Shown here piece after piece: positions 7,154-15,001 of a DNA stretch of 22,159 nt. Positions within the stretch are counted from its first letter, which is position 1; the number at the start of each line of letters is the position of its first letter. Source of the stretch: Thiopontia sp964416755 (lineage in GTDB: Bacteria; Pseudomonadota; Gammaproteobacteria; GCF-002020875); the NCBI GenBank assembly GCA_964416755.1, contig CAYQFH010000038.1, positions 1-22,159 of the forward strand, in the 5' to 3' direction. The notes under the pieces were generated by a model. It had not been told where the DNA came from, did no database searches, and saw nothing but the letters and a program-made list of their open reading frames with translations. A program made the position numbers and the translations under genes.

Positions 7154-8032
7154 ATGCGGTTTCAAGCGTGTGACAAAAGTGTTGAACAGGCGAGCTGGAT
7201 TGATTTCTGGGCAACGGTTGTACAGTCTCTGTTTCGTGGTGTGATTGGCTTCACTTCAGGTAGTCTGGGGCTAAGTGCATTGGGAGTCTATGCGGTGGGA
7301 GATGCGGTCTCGAAGATGATCACCATCACCAGTATCCGTATCTCCAAACGGGCACCAACAGAGCGTTTTCCATTTGGGTTTGGCAAGGTTCTGTTTGTCT
7401 CTTCGGTAGTGATTGGACTGTTGCTGTTCAGCAGTGGTGCTGTTCTGGCCTGGACCAGTTTCATCGATCAGCAGGGGGTGGAGCAGGTGCCCAGTACCAT
7501 GGCGATTGTAGGAACCGTGATCTCGGCATTGATGAGTCTGGTAATCTACAGTTATCTCTCTTGTGTGGCTCGCAAACACAATAATCTGGCGACAGAGGCT
7601 GCTGCACAGGAGAATCGTGGTGATGCGATGACCTCCATCATGGTTCTGGTTGGAGTTTTGTTGGCGACTGCAGGACTGCATGGAGCAGATCACTACACTG
7701 CATTTGTGCTTTCGCTGGCATTGATGTGGATGGGTGGAAAGCTGGTATGGGAGGCGCTGAAAGGGCTGCTGGATGTTTCCATTCCCAAAGAGGAGTTGGC
7801 TGAAATTGGTATGATCTCAGGTGGAATTGCCGGGGTCAGGGAGGTGGAATTGGTGCGTGGGCGTAACCTGGGAGAGTTTTGGGATATCTATCTCCATATC
7901 GCGGTGGATGAGCATATGATAGTAGCCGACAGTAACCAGATTGTCTGTGAAATCAAACGCCAGTTGCATAGTCGCTATGCGCAGATTCAACATATCTGGG
8001 TGGATACTCAGCCTCATTGCAAAATTGCTTAG
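7154..8032 (+). CDS. Cation diffusion facilitator (CDF) family transporter, MamB-like
   Basis: A 292-residue inner-membrane protein with the CDF architecture: about six membrane helices in residues 15-205, then a C-terminal metallochaperone-like domain (about 210-292, ending in IQHIWVDTQPH). The pattern of an N-terminal Cys, RGVIGFTSGSLGL, RFPFGFGKV and QENRGDA resembles the MamB/MamM subgroup linked to iron in magnetotactic bacteria, and MamB more than YiiP. Glu153 and Asp157 fit the TM5 metal site. In TM2, however, the expected site-A aspartate after SGSxxLxA appears as Leu43 (SALGVYAVGD), leaving only Asp50 lower in the helix, so the transport site is altered. The substrate could be Fe2+, Zn2+ or Mn2+. 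It is coupled to the small gene 5 nt upstream. Confidence 0.85.
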   Translation: MRFQACDKSVEQASWIDFWATVVQSLFRGVIGFTSGSLGLSALGVYAVGDAVSKMITITSIRISKRAPTERFPFGFGKVLFVSSVVIGLLLFSSGAVLAWTSFIDQQGVEQVPSTMAIVGTVISALMSLVIYSYLSCVARKHNNLATEAAAQENRGDAMTSIMVLVGVLLATAGLHGADHYTAFVLSLALMWMGGKLVWEALKGLLDVSIPKEELAEIGMISGGIAGVREVELVRGRNLGEFWDIYLHIAVDEHMIVADSNQIVCEIKRQLHSRYAQIQHIWVDTQPHCKIA

Positions 8033-8071
8033 GAGAGTTGCCCATACAGGGAGGGAGCTGTTCTCTTTGCG

Positions 8072-8830
8072 TTACTCTAATTCAGTGATGACGGTCAGTG
8101 GGCGCTCAATGATCTGATCGACTCGACTCTGTGGGAGGATGCGGGCAATATAGGGGCCATTGAGTACTTCCAGCGCATGGACCAATGCGCGCAGATGTTG
8201 ATATGATCCTCTACGTAGTTTTTTGTAACTCTGTGTGATATCCGGATGTGCTGATGAAACTGCAATGGCGTGGTCGAGGTCGCGGATATCGACCTCCTCA
8301 ATCAGGGCACCTACACGTAGTGCCTCCTGTTTCGACTGTTTTCCCTGAATCACCAGTGTCTTGTAGAGCTGGCTGATCTGATGGTTCTGGAAGGAGCCTT
8401 TGGCACGGTTATGTGTGGGGTCTGGAATTCCGTAGTGTTGTAGCAGTGAGGCCATTGTATTGCTGTGGCGCTGTTCGGATTGGGCAATGCTGGAGAAGAT
8501 CTTCAAATTCCACTGAGCATTAAATAGGTGGTAGAGCTCCAGAGCCATCTTCTCCTCTTCGTGCATGTAGAGCAGGTGTTTAATTTCGGTGCTGGAGAGT
8601 GACGTAGTAATCCGCTCCGGACTACCAGCTTGTTGATATTTTTCGACTACCTTCTGCTGCTTGTGGTAACTGTTCTGTAGTGCCAGAAAGAGTATCAATC
8701 CGATTAAGCCAATGAAAATTACCCATCCGCTCTTTTGGTCAAGCTGAAAGGTATCACTGACCTCATCCAGACTGGAGTGATGGTTATCGTTGATGATATG
8801 GTCCAGTTCGTGATTCAGTTTGTCAGCCAT
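8072..8830 (-). CDS. Membrane-anchored DUF2202 (ferritin-like) protein
   Basis: From the ATG at 8830 it has 252 residues; an ATG at 8845 and a TTG at 8866 are in-frame alternatives, and none has a clear ribosome site. Residues 1-30 are His/Asp-rich (NHELDHIINDNHH). A single membrane helix follows (WVIFIGLIGLILFLALQ, about 35-52), then a DUF2202 domain. DUF2202 is a ferritin-like helical bundle; candidate metal ligands are in LYMHEEEKMALELYHLF, SEQRHSNTM and LIEEVDIRDLDHAI. The gene follows the coiled-coil gene by 60 nt and reads in the same direction as the multicopper oxidase. A role in iron oxidation, binding or storage at the periplasmic face is an inference from fold and context. Confidence 0.8.
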   Translation of the reverse strand: MADKLNHELDHIINDNHHSSLDEVSDTFQLDQKSGWVIFIGLIGLILFLALQNSYHKQQKVVEKYQQAGSPERITTSLSSTEIKHLLYMHEEEKMALELYHLFNAQWNLKIFSSIAQSEQRHSNTMASLLQHYGIPDPTHNRAKGSFQNHQISQLYKTLVIQGKQSKQEALRVGALIEEVDIRDLDHAIAVSSAHPDITQSYKKLRRGSYQHLRALVHALEVLNGPYIARILPQSRVDQIIERPLTVITELE

Positions 8831-8890
8831 AATGAAGTGGTACATATGTTTGGTAGAGAGAGGCAATCATAAACTATTGGGCCAGTGGTT

Positions 8891-9373
8891 TTACTGTGTG
8901 TTCTCCGACTTATGGTGGAGCTGAGCCGGAGAGTGCTGCTTCTGCTTGCTAAATAGATTGCGCAGGTCTTTGCCAATAAAGCGGATCCCTTCAGCAGTAT
9001 AGTGACCAAGACGTTGTATCCCATACCCTCCCTTTTCTCGGCTATAACGGAGAAGGGAGTATTCCAGCAGGGTGCTGCGTATCTGATGCAGTCGCTGGCT
9101 GCTGGTACTAAGCAGATCCTGCAGACGCAGCACTTCGTTGTTGGACTCTCTGCACTTGCTGCGAACATGAGCCAGATCTTCTTCCAGTTCCCGCTCTTCA
9201 TGACGATAGCGGTTGTACTGTTTCTTTGCCGAATGTAGCTCTTTCTGGAGCCGTCTCACCGACTGCTGTAACTGCTGCAGTTGTTGCTGGTGCAGTCTGC
9301 GCTCCTGCAGATGATCTGCAGCAGCATAGAGCTGCTCACTAATCGCTGAAAAAGGGTTGGGGATCCGGGACAT
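8891..9373 (-). CDS. Coiled-coil protein of unknown function
   Basis: A 160-residue protein from ATG 9373, with AGGCG upstream. It starts 15 nt after the multicopper oxidase stop, so it is almost surely translated from the same mRNA. Residues about 15-100 form a long Gln/Arg/Glu/Leu-rich coiled coil with heptad-like leucines (LHQQQLQQLQQSVRRLQKEL, then EERELEEDLAHVRSK and LRLQDLLSTSSQRLHQIRS). The C-terminal 60 residues are less charged and contain LGHYTAEGIRFIGKDLRNLF and a final His/Lys-rich tail. There is no signal peptide or membrane helix, so it is probably cytosolic. I recognise no family. Its fixed place between an exported oxidase and a membrane ferritin-like protein is curious. Confidence 0.75.
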   Translation of the reverse strand: MSRIPNPFSAISEQLYAAADHLQERRLHQQQLQQLQQSVRRLQKELHSAKKQYNRYRHEERELEEDLAHVRSKCRESNNEVLRLQDLLSTSSQRLHQIRSTLLEYSLLRYSREKGGYGIQRLGHYTAEGIRFIGKDLRNLFSKQKQHSPAQLHHKSENTQ

Positions 9374-9388
9374 AATTCGCCTGTCGTT

Positions 9389-11056
9389 TTAGGAGAAGAT
9401 CCGTTTCCAGAGGCTGACCTGTTTGGGTGCCGGTTCACCAATCTTGCGGATCTGTTCTGGTTCACGACAGAAAGTGGGGCCTTTGATCATGGTAAATCCC
9501 GGCTCCAGCTTCTCGTTGGGGTCAAGGATGACAAACTGTTGCATCATGCCATCATCTTCATGCTCCAGAATATGGCAGTGCACCATATAGGGGATATTGG
9601 CATCGTGATAGTCCTTGAACTGCATGATGATGCGTACCCGCTCCCATGGCTCTACATAGACGGTGTCCTTCCAGCCACGCTCGTTCTCATAGGGGGCAGA
9701 TTTCTTCCCGCTTTGGGTGTCGATACGATCCAGTACCTGGAACTGCACATCGTGTACATGGAAGGGGTGGGCCATCCAGGAGGTGTTGATGATCTCCCAG
9801 ACCTCGGTATCTCCCTTGCGGACAAAGAAGTCGAGGCGCGCCAGATCCATGGTGCGGCGGTTGATGAAGAATCCGTTCATCACGTTGAGACGGAATGGAC
9901 GAGGGCGTTCCCGGTTGACAGCACTGCTCTCTGCAATCCACTCGATCGGGATCAGTGTTTTTGGCAGCGCTACCATTGCATTGGCAGTTTTTGCCTGGTC
10001 GACACTGATAGTCATCAGAACATAGTCACTCTGATCAATCTGGTCGAGATCGTGATCCTTGGTCACAATCTGGGCGTTCATGGTGGCCATGATCTCGGAG
10101 GAGAAACTCATTACCTTCAGCTGCTTGCCTTGCAACGGAGCGAGATCGACCAGTACCTCGGCACGTTCCCCCGGACCGATGCGGAGACGTTGTAGTGCAA
10201 CTGGTTGCTCCAGTGCACCGCCATCGGTACCGCTCTGGTAGAAGGTGAGGTCACCTTCAAAACCGATGTTGTAGATGCGAGCATTGGAGCCGTTGAGTAG
10301 ACGCAGCCGTACCCACTGTGCCGGCGCACTCCAGAGTGGTTGTTCAGCACCGTTGATTAGAATATGTGGCCCTTTCATTCCCATGTCATCCGACTTCTTC
10401 GGACGGTAGTTGAACTGGTTGTTGGTATCCAGCAGACGATCCTGGATGACCAGCGGGATGTCGTCGACCCCATACTCGGAGGGGAGTCCCAGCTGGTCAC
10501 CGGCATCGGTATCAACGATGAAGAATCCGGCCATTCCCTGATACACCTGCTGACCAGTCTGATGCATCATGTGCGGGTGGTACCAGAAGGTGGCGGCCTC
10601 CTGCTTGACCGTCCACTGTGAAGTCCATACCTCACCAGGCAGAATCATGTGATGAGGGCCACCATCCTGTTTGGCAGGCAGGTGCAGGCCATGCCAATGG
10701 TTGGTGGTGACGTAGGGGAGGTGGTTTTCGATCTCCACCCGGATTGGATCTCCACTGCGGCAGCGGATGGTGGGGCCGAGGAAGTTGCCGTTATAGCCCA
10801 TGGTGCGGGTTTTGGGACCCTCCATCAGATCCAGTTCGCCCTCTACCACCTGCATGCGGAAGATCTTGGTACTGTCGTTCTCTTGGGTGTAGTCGAGTAG
10901 TGGGGGGATTGCCAGTGGTTTTCCGGTGATAGCCTGGGTCACCTTCTCATCACTCTTTACGCTACTCTGTTGACAGCCGGGAATGGTGGCGATTGCACCC
11001 AGGCCTGCAGTGGTTTGTAGAAATTGGCGACGTGTTGCTGAACCGCTTTTCTTCAT
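9389..11056 (-). CDS. Multicopper oxidase, Tat-exported (CueO/ferroxidase-like)
   Basis: A 555-residue periplasmic copper oxidase. The N-terminus ATRRQFLQTTAGLGAIATIPG is a twin-arginine signal, and GC at 27-28 could serve as a lipobox. Copper ligand motifs are complete: HWHG at 120-123, WYHPH at 159-162 (trinuclear centre), HPFHVH at 430-435 and HCHILEHEDDGMM with His493, Cys494, His495, His499 and axial Met504 (type 1 copper). The Met-rich insert of E. coli CueO is not seen. Substrate is not certain: family members oxidise Cu+, Fe2+ or phenols. The Fur-box-like palindrome 87 bp upstream and the DUF2202 gene downstream favour a ferroxidase role. It is the first gene of the minus-strand operon with the coiled-coil and DUF2202 genes. 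Confidence 0.92.
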   Translation of the reverse strand: MKKSGSATRRQFLQTTAGLGAIATIPGCQQSSVKSDEKVTQAITGKPLAIPPLLDYTQENDSTKIFRMQVVEGELDLMEGPKTRTMGYNGNFLGPTIRCRSGDPIRVEIENHLPYVTTNHWHGLHLPAKQDGGPHHMILPGEVWTSQWTVKQEAATFWYHPHMMHQTGQQVYQGMAGFFIVDTDAGDQLGLPSEYGVDDIPLVIQDRLLDTNNQFNYRPKKSDDMGMKGPHILINGAEQPLWSAPAQWVRLRLLNGSNARIYNIGFEGDLTFYQSGTDGGALEQPVALQRLRIGPGERAEVLVDLAPLQGKQLKVMSFSSEIMATMNAQIVTKDHDLDQIDQSDYVLMTISVDQAKTANAMVALPKTLIPIEWIAESSAVNRERPRPFRLNVMNGFFINRRTMDLARLDFFVRKGDTEVWEIINTSWMAHPFHVHDVQFQVLDRIDTQSGKKSAPYENERGWKDTVYVEPWERVRIIMQFKDYHDANIPYMVHCHILEHEDDGMMQQFVILDPNEKLEPGFTMIKGPTFCREPEQIRKIGEPAPKQVSLWKRIFS

Positions 11057-11142
11057 AAAATCAATCCATGTGTTGTTTTGGGTTAAAAATCTGCTGTTGA
11101 GTGGTGAAACTTACTATCAATGGGTGTATTATGATAAACAAA

Positions 11143-11157
11143 TGAAAATCATTTTCA
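11143..11157. promoter_or_regulatory. Fur-box-like palindrome shared by divergent oxidase operons
   Basis: TGAAAATCATTTTCA is a perfect 7-1-7 palindrome within AAATGAAAATCATTTTCAT and matches the Fur consensus at 13 of 15 positions. It lies in the 214-bp AT-rich gap between the multicopper oxidase (minus) and di-haem oxidoreductase (plus) genes, so one site could control both directions. The rest of the gap (11057-11270) shows several -10-like elements but no pairing I would assign with confidence. Confidence 0.8.
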
Positions 11158-11270
11158 TATAGATTTGCGTTTATATTTTTTCTGTATGGATAGGTGAGAT
11201 CATTCAATTTCACTTAATTACTCAAATAGCAAAGCATTTTAGAGCAAGGATCCACAGGCTCAATGACAGT

Positions 11271-12707
11271 ATGTTCAGGATGACAGATGAATTTCGTTGG
11301 GGGTATGCAGCGCTGCTCTCATTGGGAGTAGCCATAGGAGTTGAGGCGGTACCTGCAGATCAACTTCCGGGAGGGGAGGCGACTGTGACCGCACATCAGT
11401 TGAGTCCCACCTTTTTGGCACCATTGGGCAACCTCTCGATCAATCGTCAGGATGAACTGGGGTTCTATATCGGGCGCTCCTATTTCCGTGACCCTTGGGT
11501 GAAGGCTCCGGCCATTACCGGTAATCGAGATGGGTTGGGGCCACTGTTCCATATGCGCTCCTGTATCGCCTGTCACAAGCGCGGCGGCAGAGGGCGGATC
11601 AATGATCAGACGGGTTCTGAGGTTCCTTCATTTGCGCTGTTCCTGCGCCTGAGTCTGCCGGGGCAGAATGTGCATGATGGGGTCGTAGCGGAACCCACCT
11701 ACGGTGCTCAGCTCTCTACCGCAGGTGTCGGCAGTGAGTTGAAAGAGGGAGGGGTACCTGCAGAGGCGCGCCTGCGGGTCAGCTATACCCCGGTTGAAGG
11801 GCGCTATGCGGATGGCTCCACTTATCAGCTGCAACAGCCACACTACCATATCGAGAATCTGGGCTATGGTCCACTCCATCCGGATACGTTGACCTCACCC
11901 CGTCTGGCACCGCCGCTGGTGGGGATGGGATTGATCGATGCGATTCCCGAGGCGGATTTGTTGAGACAGGCTGACCCGGAAGATGCGGATGGCGATGGTA
12001 TTTCGGGCCGGATCAACCGGGTCTGGGATCGAAAACTGGCGAAGACGGTCAGCGGCCGCTTCGGTTTCAAGGCGGGATCTCCCACACTGCTACAGCAGAG
12101 TGCGGCGGCTTTCCTTAATGATATTGGCATCACCAACTCCTTCTATCCGGTAGAGAACTGTACCGCCCGGCAGAAGGCCTGTCTGCAGAGTCCTACCGGG
12201 GCAGATCCTGCCCATGATGGTCTGGAGATTCCTGACAACCGTCTGCTGCCCACTGCCGACTTTGTGCGCATGTTGGGAGTGCCGGCACGACGTCATCTGA
12301 ATAATCCGGCTACCGAAGAGGGCAAGCGGCTCTTTTCCGGGTTGGGGTGTTCCGGCTGTCATACGCCCTCCTATGTGACTGGTGAGGTGGCGCGTATCCC
12401 GGAGCTGTCCAACCAACAGATCTGGCCCTACAGTGATTTTCTGCTGCACGATATGGGAGAGGGGTTGGCCGATCATCGACCGGAGTTTGAGGCCAATGGT
12501 CGCGAGTGGCGCACCCCTCCTCTGTGGGGCGTGGGTTACAACAGCCGGGTGACCGGACGCAGCCACTTCCTTCACGATGGTCGTGCCCACTCCATCGAGG
12601 AGGCAATTCTTTGGCACGGTGGTGAAGCGAAAGCGGCGCAGCAGCGCTTTATCCAGCTTGGTAAAGCGCAGCGTGAAGCCCTGCTTCTGTTTGTTGATTC
12701 ACTTTAG
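11271..12707 (+). CDS. Di-haem oxidoreductase, COG3488 / putative thiol oxidoreductase
   Basis: A 478-residue periplasmic c-type cytochrome. Two haem-binding motifs are visible: CIACH at 98-102 and CSGCH at 360-364. Between them DADGDGISGRINRVWD at about 238-253 is a Ca-binding-like loop often seen in this family. A hydrophobic export signal (GYAALLSLGVAIGVEA) follows a short N-terminus; the start at 11271 has no strong ribosome site and ATG 11280 is the alternative. COG3488 genes usually travel with imelysin (COG3487, COG3489) and DUF1513 (COG3490) genes, as here. It is probably a MauG-like electron-transfer or peroxidase protein acting in iron acquisition; the reaction has not been settled for the family. 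It leads a three-gene operon. Confidence 0.9.
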   Translation: MFRMTDEFRWGYAALLSLGVAIGVEAVPADQLPGGEATVTAHQLSPTFLAPLGNLSINRQDELGFYIGRSYFRDPWVKAPAITGNRDGLGPLFHMRSCIACHKRGGRGRINDQTGSEVPSFALFLRLSLPGQNVHDGVVAEPTYGAQLSTAGVGSELKEGGVPAEARLRVSYTPVEGRYADGSTYQLQQPHYHIENLGYGPLHPDTLTSPRLAPPLVGMGLIDAIPEADLLRQADPEDADGDGISGRINRVWDRKLAKTVSGRFGFKAGSPTLLQQSAAAFLNDIGITNSFYPVENCTARQKACLQSPTGADPAHDGLEIPDNRLLPTADFVRMLGVPARRHLNNPATEEGKRLFSGLGCSGCHTPSYVTGEVARIPELSNQQIWPYSDFLLHDMGEGLADHRPEFEANGREWRTPPLWGVGYNSRVTGRSHFLHDGRAHSIEEAILWHGGEAKAAQQRFIQLGKAQREALLLFVDSL

Positions 12708-12730
12708 ATAATTATTTTAGGTTATTGTTT

Positions 12731-13888
12731 ATGAGCAGTAATATTGATCGTAGATCCTTTCTTCAGATGGGGGCCGTGGTTGCTGGTGGTGGTCTCTTCT
12801 CTCCGCTCTTGCAGGCTGCACCGTGGCAGCCCAGAGAGCTGTTGATCTCCGGTGTCGATCGGACCGATGGTCGTCACGGCGTGGCCTGGGATCGTGGCTA
12901 TCCGGATCTCTCCAACGAATTTGCGCCGCAGGCCGGTTGGGTGGAGACCGGATTTCGTGGGCATGCGATTGCTCGCCACCCCAGACATTCGAATCGAGCA
13001 CTGCTGTTTGGACGTCGCCCAGGCTGGTGGTTTGCCGAGGTTGATTATGCGGCAGGGGAGATGACCCACAAAATCGCACCACCGCAAGGGGTTCACTTTA
13101 CCGGGCACGGCTGCTTCAGCCGGGATGGTCGTCTACTCTACACCTCGGAGAACCACTATACCCAGAGTGGGCAGGCGCTGATTGGTGTGTGGGACAGCAG
13201 CAGCTACCAACGTGTGGGTACTCTACCGATTGAGGAGGGGGTTGGGCTGCATGATCTGCGTACCCATCCCAATGGCAAGTGGTTGGTTGCTGCAGTTGGT
13301 GGCCTGTTGACCCATCCGGATCAGGGGCGCAAGAAGCTCAATCTGCAGACGATGTCCTCCTTCCTGCTCTATCTCGATCGACAGACAGGTGCGGTGGTGC
13401 AGCGTGTTGCGGTGGCTGAGCCAAAATCGAGTATTCGCCACATTGATGTGGCTCCTGATGGGCTGGTTTCGGTTGCCATCCAGCTCCAGCGAGGGGCGGC
13501 CGGGCATGAAGAGACTGTCCCGCTGATGGGAATCCACCGGGCCGGAATGGAAGAGATTCAGCTCTTTACCGCATCGGAAGAGGCGCATGATCTGATGCAG
13601 GATTATGTGGGTAGTACGGTCATCTCCCCGCTCTCGCGAGTGGTCGGTTTTACCAGCCCGCGTGGCAACCATGCCTGTTTCTGGAATATCGATACCGGGG
13701 CCTGGCTGCAGAGCCACTCCATGACGGACGTGTGTGGGCTGGGACTCACTGACAATGAGCGCTACTTTATTCTCACCAACTCGGTGGGAGAGGTGCGTTA
13801 TCTGAACAGCCGCACGCTGCAGGAAGAGCAGTCACTGCGCAGGAAATATCCCTCGATACGGTGGGATAACCATCTGATTGTGTCGTAA
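12731..13888 (+). CDS. DUF1513 family Tat-exported protein (COG3490)
   Basis: A 385-residue periplasmic protein from the ATG at 12731; a TTG at 12725 is the alternative. A twin-arginine signal is clear: NIDRRSFLQMGAVVAGGG, cleaved after LLQA. The body reads like a beta-propeller (GHAIARHPRHSNRALLFGRR, HFTGHGCFSRDGRLLYTSE, GLHDLRTHPNGKWLVAAVGG, RHIDVAPDGLVSVAIQ), with several conserved His residues in strand turns that could bind metal or haem. It begins 23 nt after the di-haem gene and ends 49 nt before the imelysin-like gene, so all three form one operon. The function is undefined; co-occurrence with imelysins ties it to iron. Confidence 0.88.
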   Translation: MSSNIDRRSFLQMGAVVAGGGLFSPLLQAAPWQPRELLISGVDRTDGRHGVAWDRGYPDLSNEFAPQAGWVETGFRGHAIARHPRHSNRALLFGRRPGWWFAEVDYAAGEMTHKIAPPQGVHFTGHGCFSRDGRLLYTSENHYTQSGQALIGVWDSSSYQRVGTLPIEEGVGLHDLRTHPNGKWLVAAVGGLLTHPDQGRKKLNLQTMSSFLLYLDRQTGAVVQRVAVAEPKSSIRHIDVAPDGLVSVAIQLQRGAAGHEETVPLMGIHRAGMEEIQLFTASEEAHDLMQDYVGSTVISPLSRVVGFTSPRGNHACFWNIDTGAWLQSHSMTDVCGLGLTDNERYFILTNSVGEVRYLNSRTLQEEQSLRRKYPSIRWDNHLIVS

Positions 13889-13937
13889 ATAGATCTTTCT
13901 ACATCGCATCAATTATTCATCACAGGAGAAATACCCT

Positions 13938-14879
13938 ATGCGGTTTACGCTTTCGAGCCAGCTCATCAAACACGCCCTGATTGCTACAGTGGCAGCCACC
14001 TCACTGAATGCTGCGGCAGCCAGTGTCAAAGATCCCACCGCAGTAGCGTTGACGGATCAACTGATTCTGCCCGCATTTGACCAGTTTCAGCACAAAGCAG
14101 CGGCACTGGAGCAGCAGAGCAAACAGTTCTGTAGTGCCCCATCTGTGCAGGGGTTGCAGCAGAGTCAGCAACAGTGGCAGCAGACCATGGACAGCTGGCA
14201 GGCGCTCTACCCGTTCAATTTTGATCCCAGTTTTGAGGGAGACATGACGCTGGTGGCCTTCCAGATCGACTCCAAGATGATGCGAGGCCGCAACTTCTCG
14301 GTGGCAGTGGATGCGATGATCGGCAATATGATGGATGATCCAGCCATGGCAGAGGCAGGTTTTGTCGGTGGTCTGAAATTCAAGTTCAAGGGTGTTCTGG
14401 CGCTGGAGCATTTGTTGTTCCAGACCCGTGACGGTAAGCGAACGGCTGCAGATATTGTGGCTGAATACAAGAGTCATCCGGGAAAATGTAGCTATCTGAC
14501 TCTGTTGAGTAGTGAAATTACAGCTCTTTCAGAAGAGACACAGAAAATCTGGAAAAGCGGAGCGGTCTCGTTCAAGCAGTCCGAGAATGCACGCCCCTGG
14601 CTGATCAACAAGTCGATAGAGACGGTCGCCTTTACCGCACAGCGCAAGCTGGAACCNNNNNNNNNNNNNNNNNNNNNNNNNNNNNNNNNNNNNNNNNNNN
14701 NNNNNNNNNNNNNNNNNNNNNNNNNNNNNNNNNNNNNNNNNNNNNNNNNNNNNNNNGAAGATCGCCATGCATTGGAAGCATTGCATGCTGAGATCATTAC
14801 CTTGGAAAAGATACTGAAGCATGAGGTGACCAAGGCGCTTGGTATTACCCTTGGATTCAACTTTAATGATGGGGATTAG
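13938..14879 (+). CDS. Imelysin-like periplasmic protein (COG3489), interrupted by assembly gap
   Basis: Third gene of the operon, with AGGAGA 7 nt before the ATG. The signal peptide MRFTLSSQLIKHALIATVAA ends near NAAAA. The N-terminal helices (AVALTDQLILPAFDQFQHKA, then WQQTMDSWQAL) and GVLALEHLLF are typical of the COG3489 branch of imelysin-like proteins. At the GxHxxE position the sequence is GVLALE (152-157), so the His of true imelysins is Leu here. Residues after about 239 are lost in the run of 100 Ns; the frame resumes at EDRHALEALH and runs to FNFNDGD. The frame is kept only if the true missing length leaves remainder 1 on division by 3. Likely an envelope iron-handling partner of the di-haem and DUF1513 proteins. 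Confidence 0.85.
   Translation: MRFTLSSQLIKHALIATVAATSLNAAAASVKDPTAVALTDQLILPAFDQFQHKAAALEQQSKQFCSAPSVQGLQQSQQQWQQTMDSWQALYPFNFDPSFEGDMTLVAFQIDSKMMRGRNFSVAVDAMIGNMMDDPAMAEAGFVGGLKFKFKGVLALEHLLFQTRDGKRTAADIVAEYKSHPGKCSYLTLLSSEITALSEETQKIWKSGAVSFKQSENARPWLINKSIETVAFTAQRKLEXXXXXXXXXXXXXXXXXXXXXXXXXXXXXXXXXXEDRHALEALHAEIITLEKILKHEVTKALGITLGFNFNDGD
14657..14756. other. Assembly gap of 100 Ns inside the imelysin-like gene
   Basis: Exactly 100 Ns, a conventional placeholder for a gap of unknown size. The flanks are unique coding sequence of one gene, so it probably hides a modest stretch of that gene, though an insertion cannot be excluded. Confidence 0.95.
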
Positions 14880-14911
14880 TGGTCGCAGTAATAAAATTTT
14901 AAATTGTAAAT

Positions 14912-14930
14912 GATAAGTGTTATTATTATC
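14912..14930 (+). promoter_or_regulatory. Fur-box-like operator before the hexapeptide-repeat gene
   Basis: GATAAGTGTTATTATTATC matches the 19-bp Fur consensus GATAATGATAATCATTATC at 14 positions. It lies 72 bp before the start codon at 15002, in an AT-rich 122-bp gap; TTGTAA at 14904-14909 could be a -35 element with a poor -10 (TATCGT) 17 bp on. Confidence 0.65.
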
Positions 14931-15001
14931 GTTTGTAGCGAGTTGACGCAGCAGGTTTGTTTGATTGGCAAGAAACGTAAGGCTAGAGAGCATAGACTAT
15001 T

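Noticed and set aside
7154..8032. Part of a magnetosome island, because of MamB resemblance
   Set aside because: No mamA, mamE, mamK, mamM, mamO or other magnetosome gene is recognisable in the window; a single CDF gene is not enough.
9539..10195. 218-residue plus-strand frame
   Set aside because: It is antisense to the multicopper oxidase, whose copper motifs prove the minus strand is coding; it lacks any family pattern.
13223..13717. 164-residue minus-strand frame
   Set aside because: It is a shadow of the DUF1513 gene, in which the Tat signal and propeller pattern are on the plus strand.
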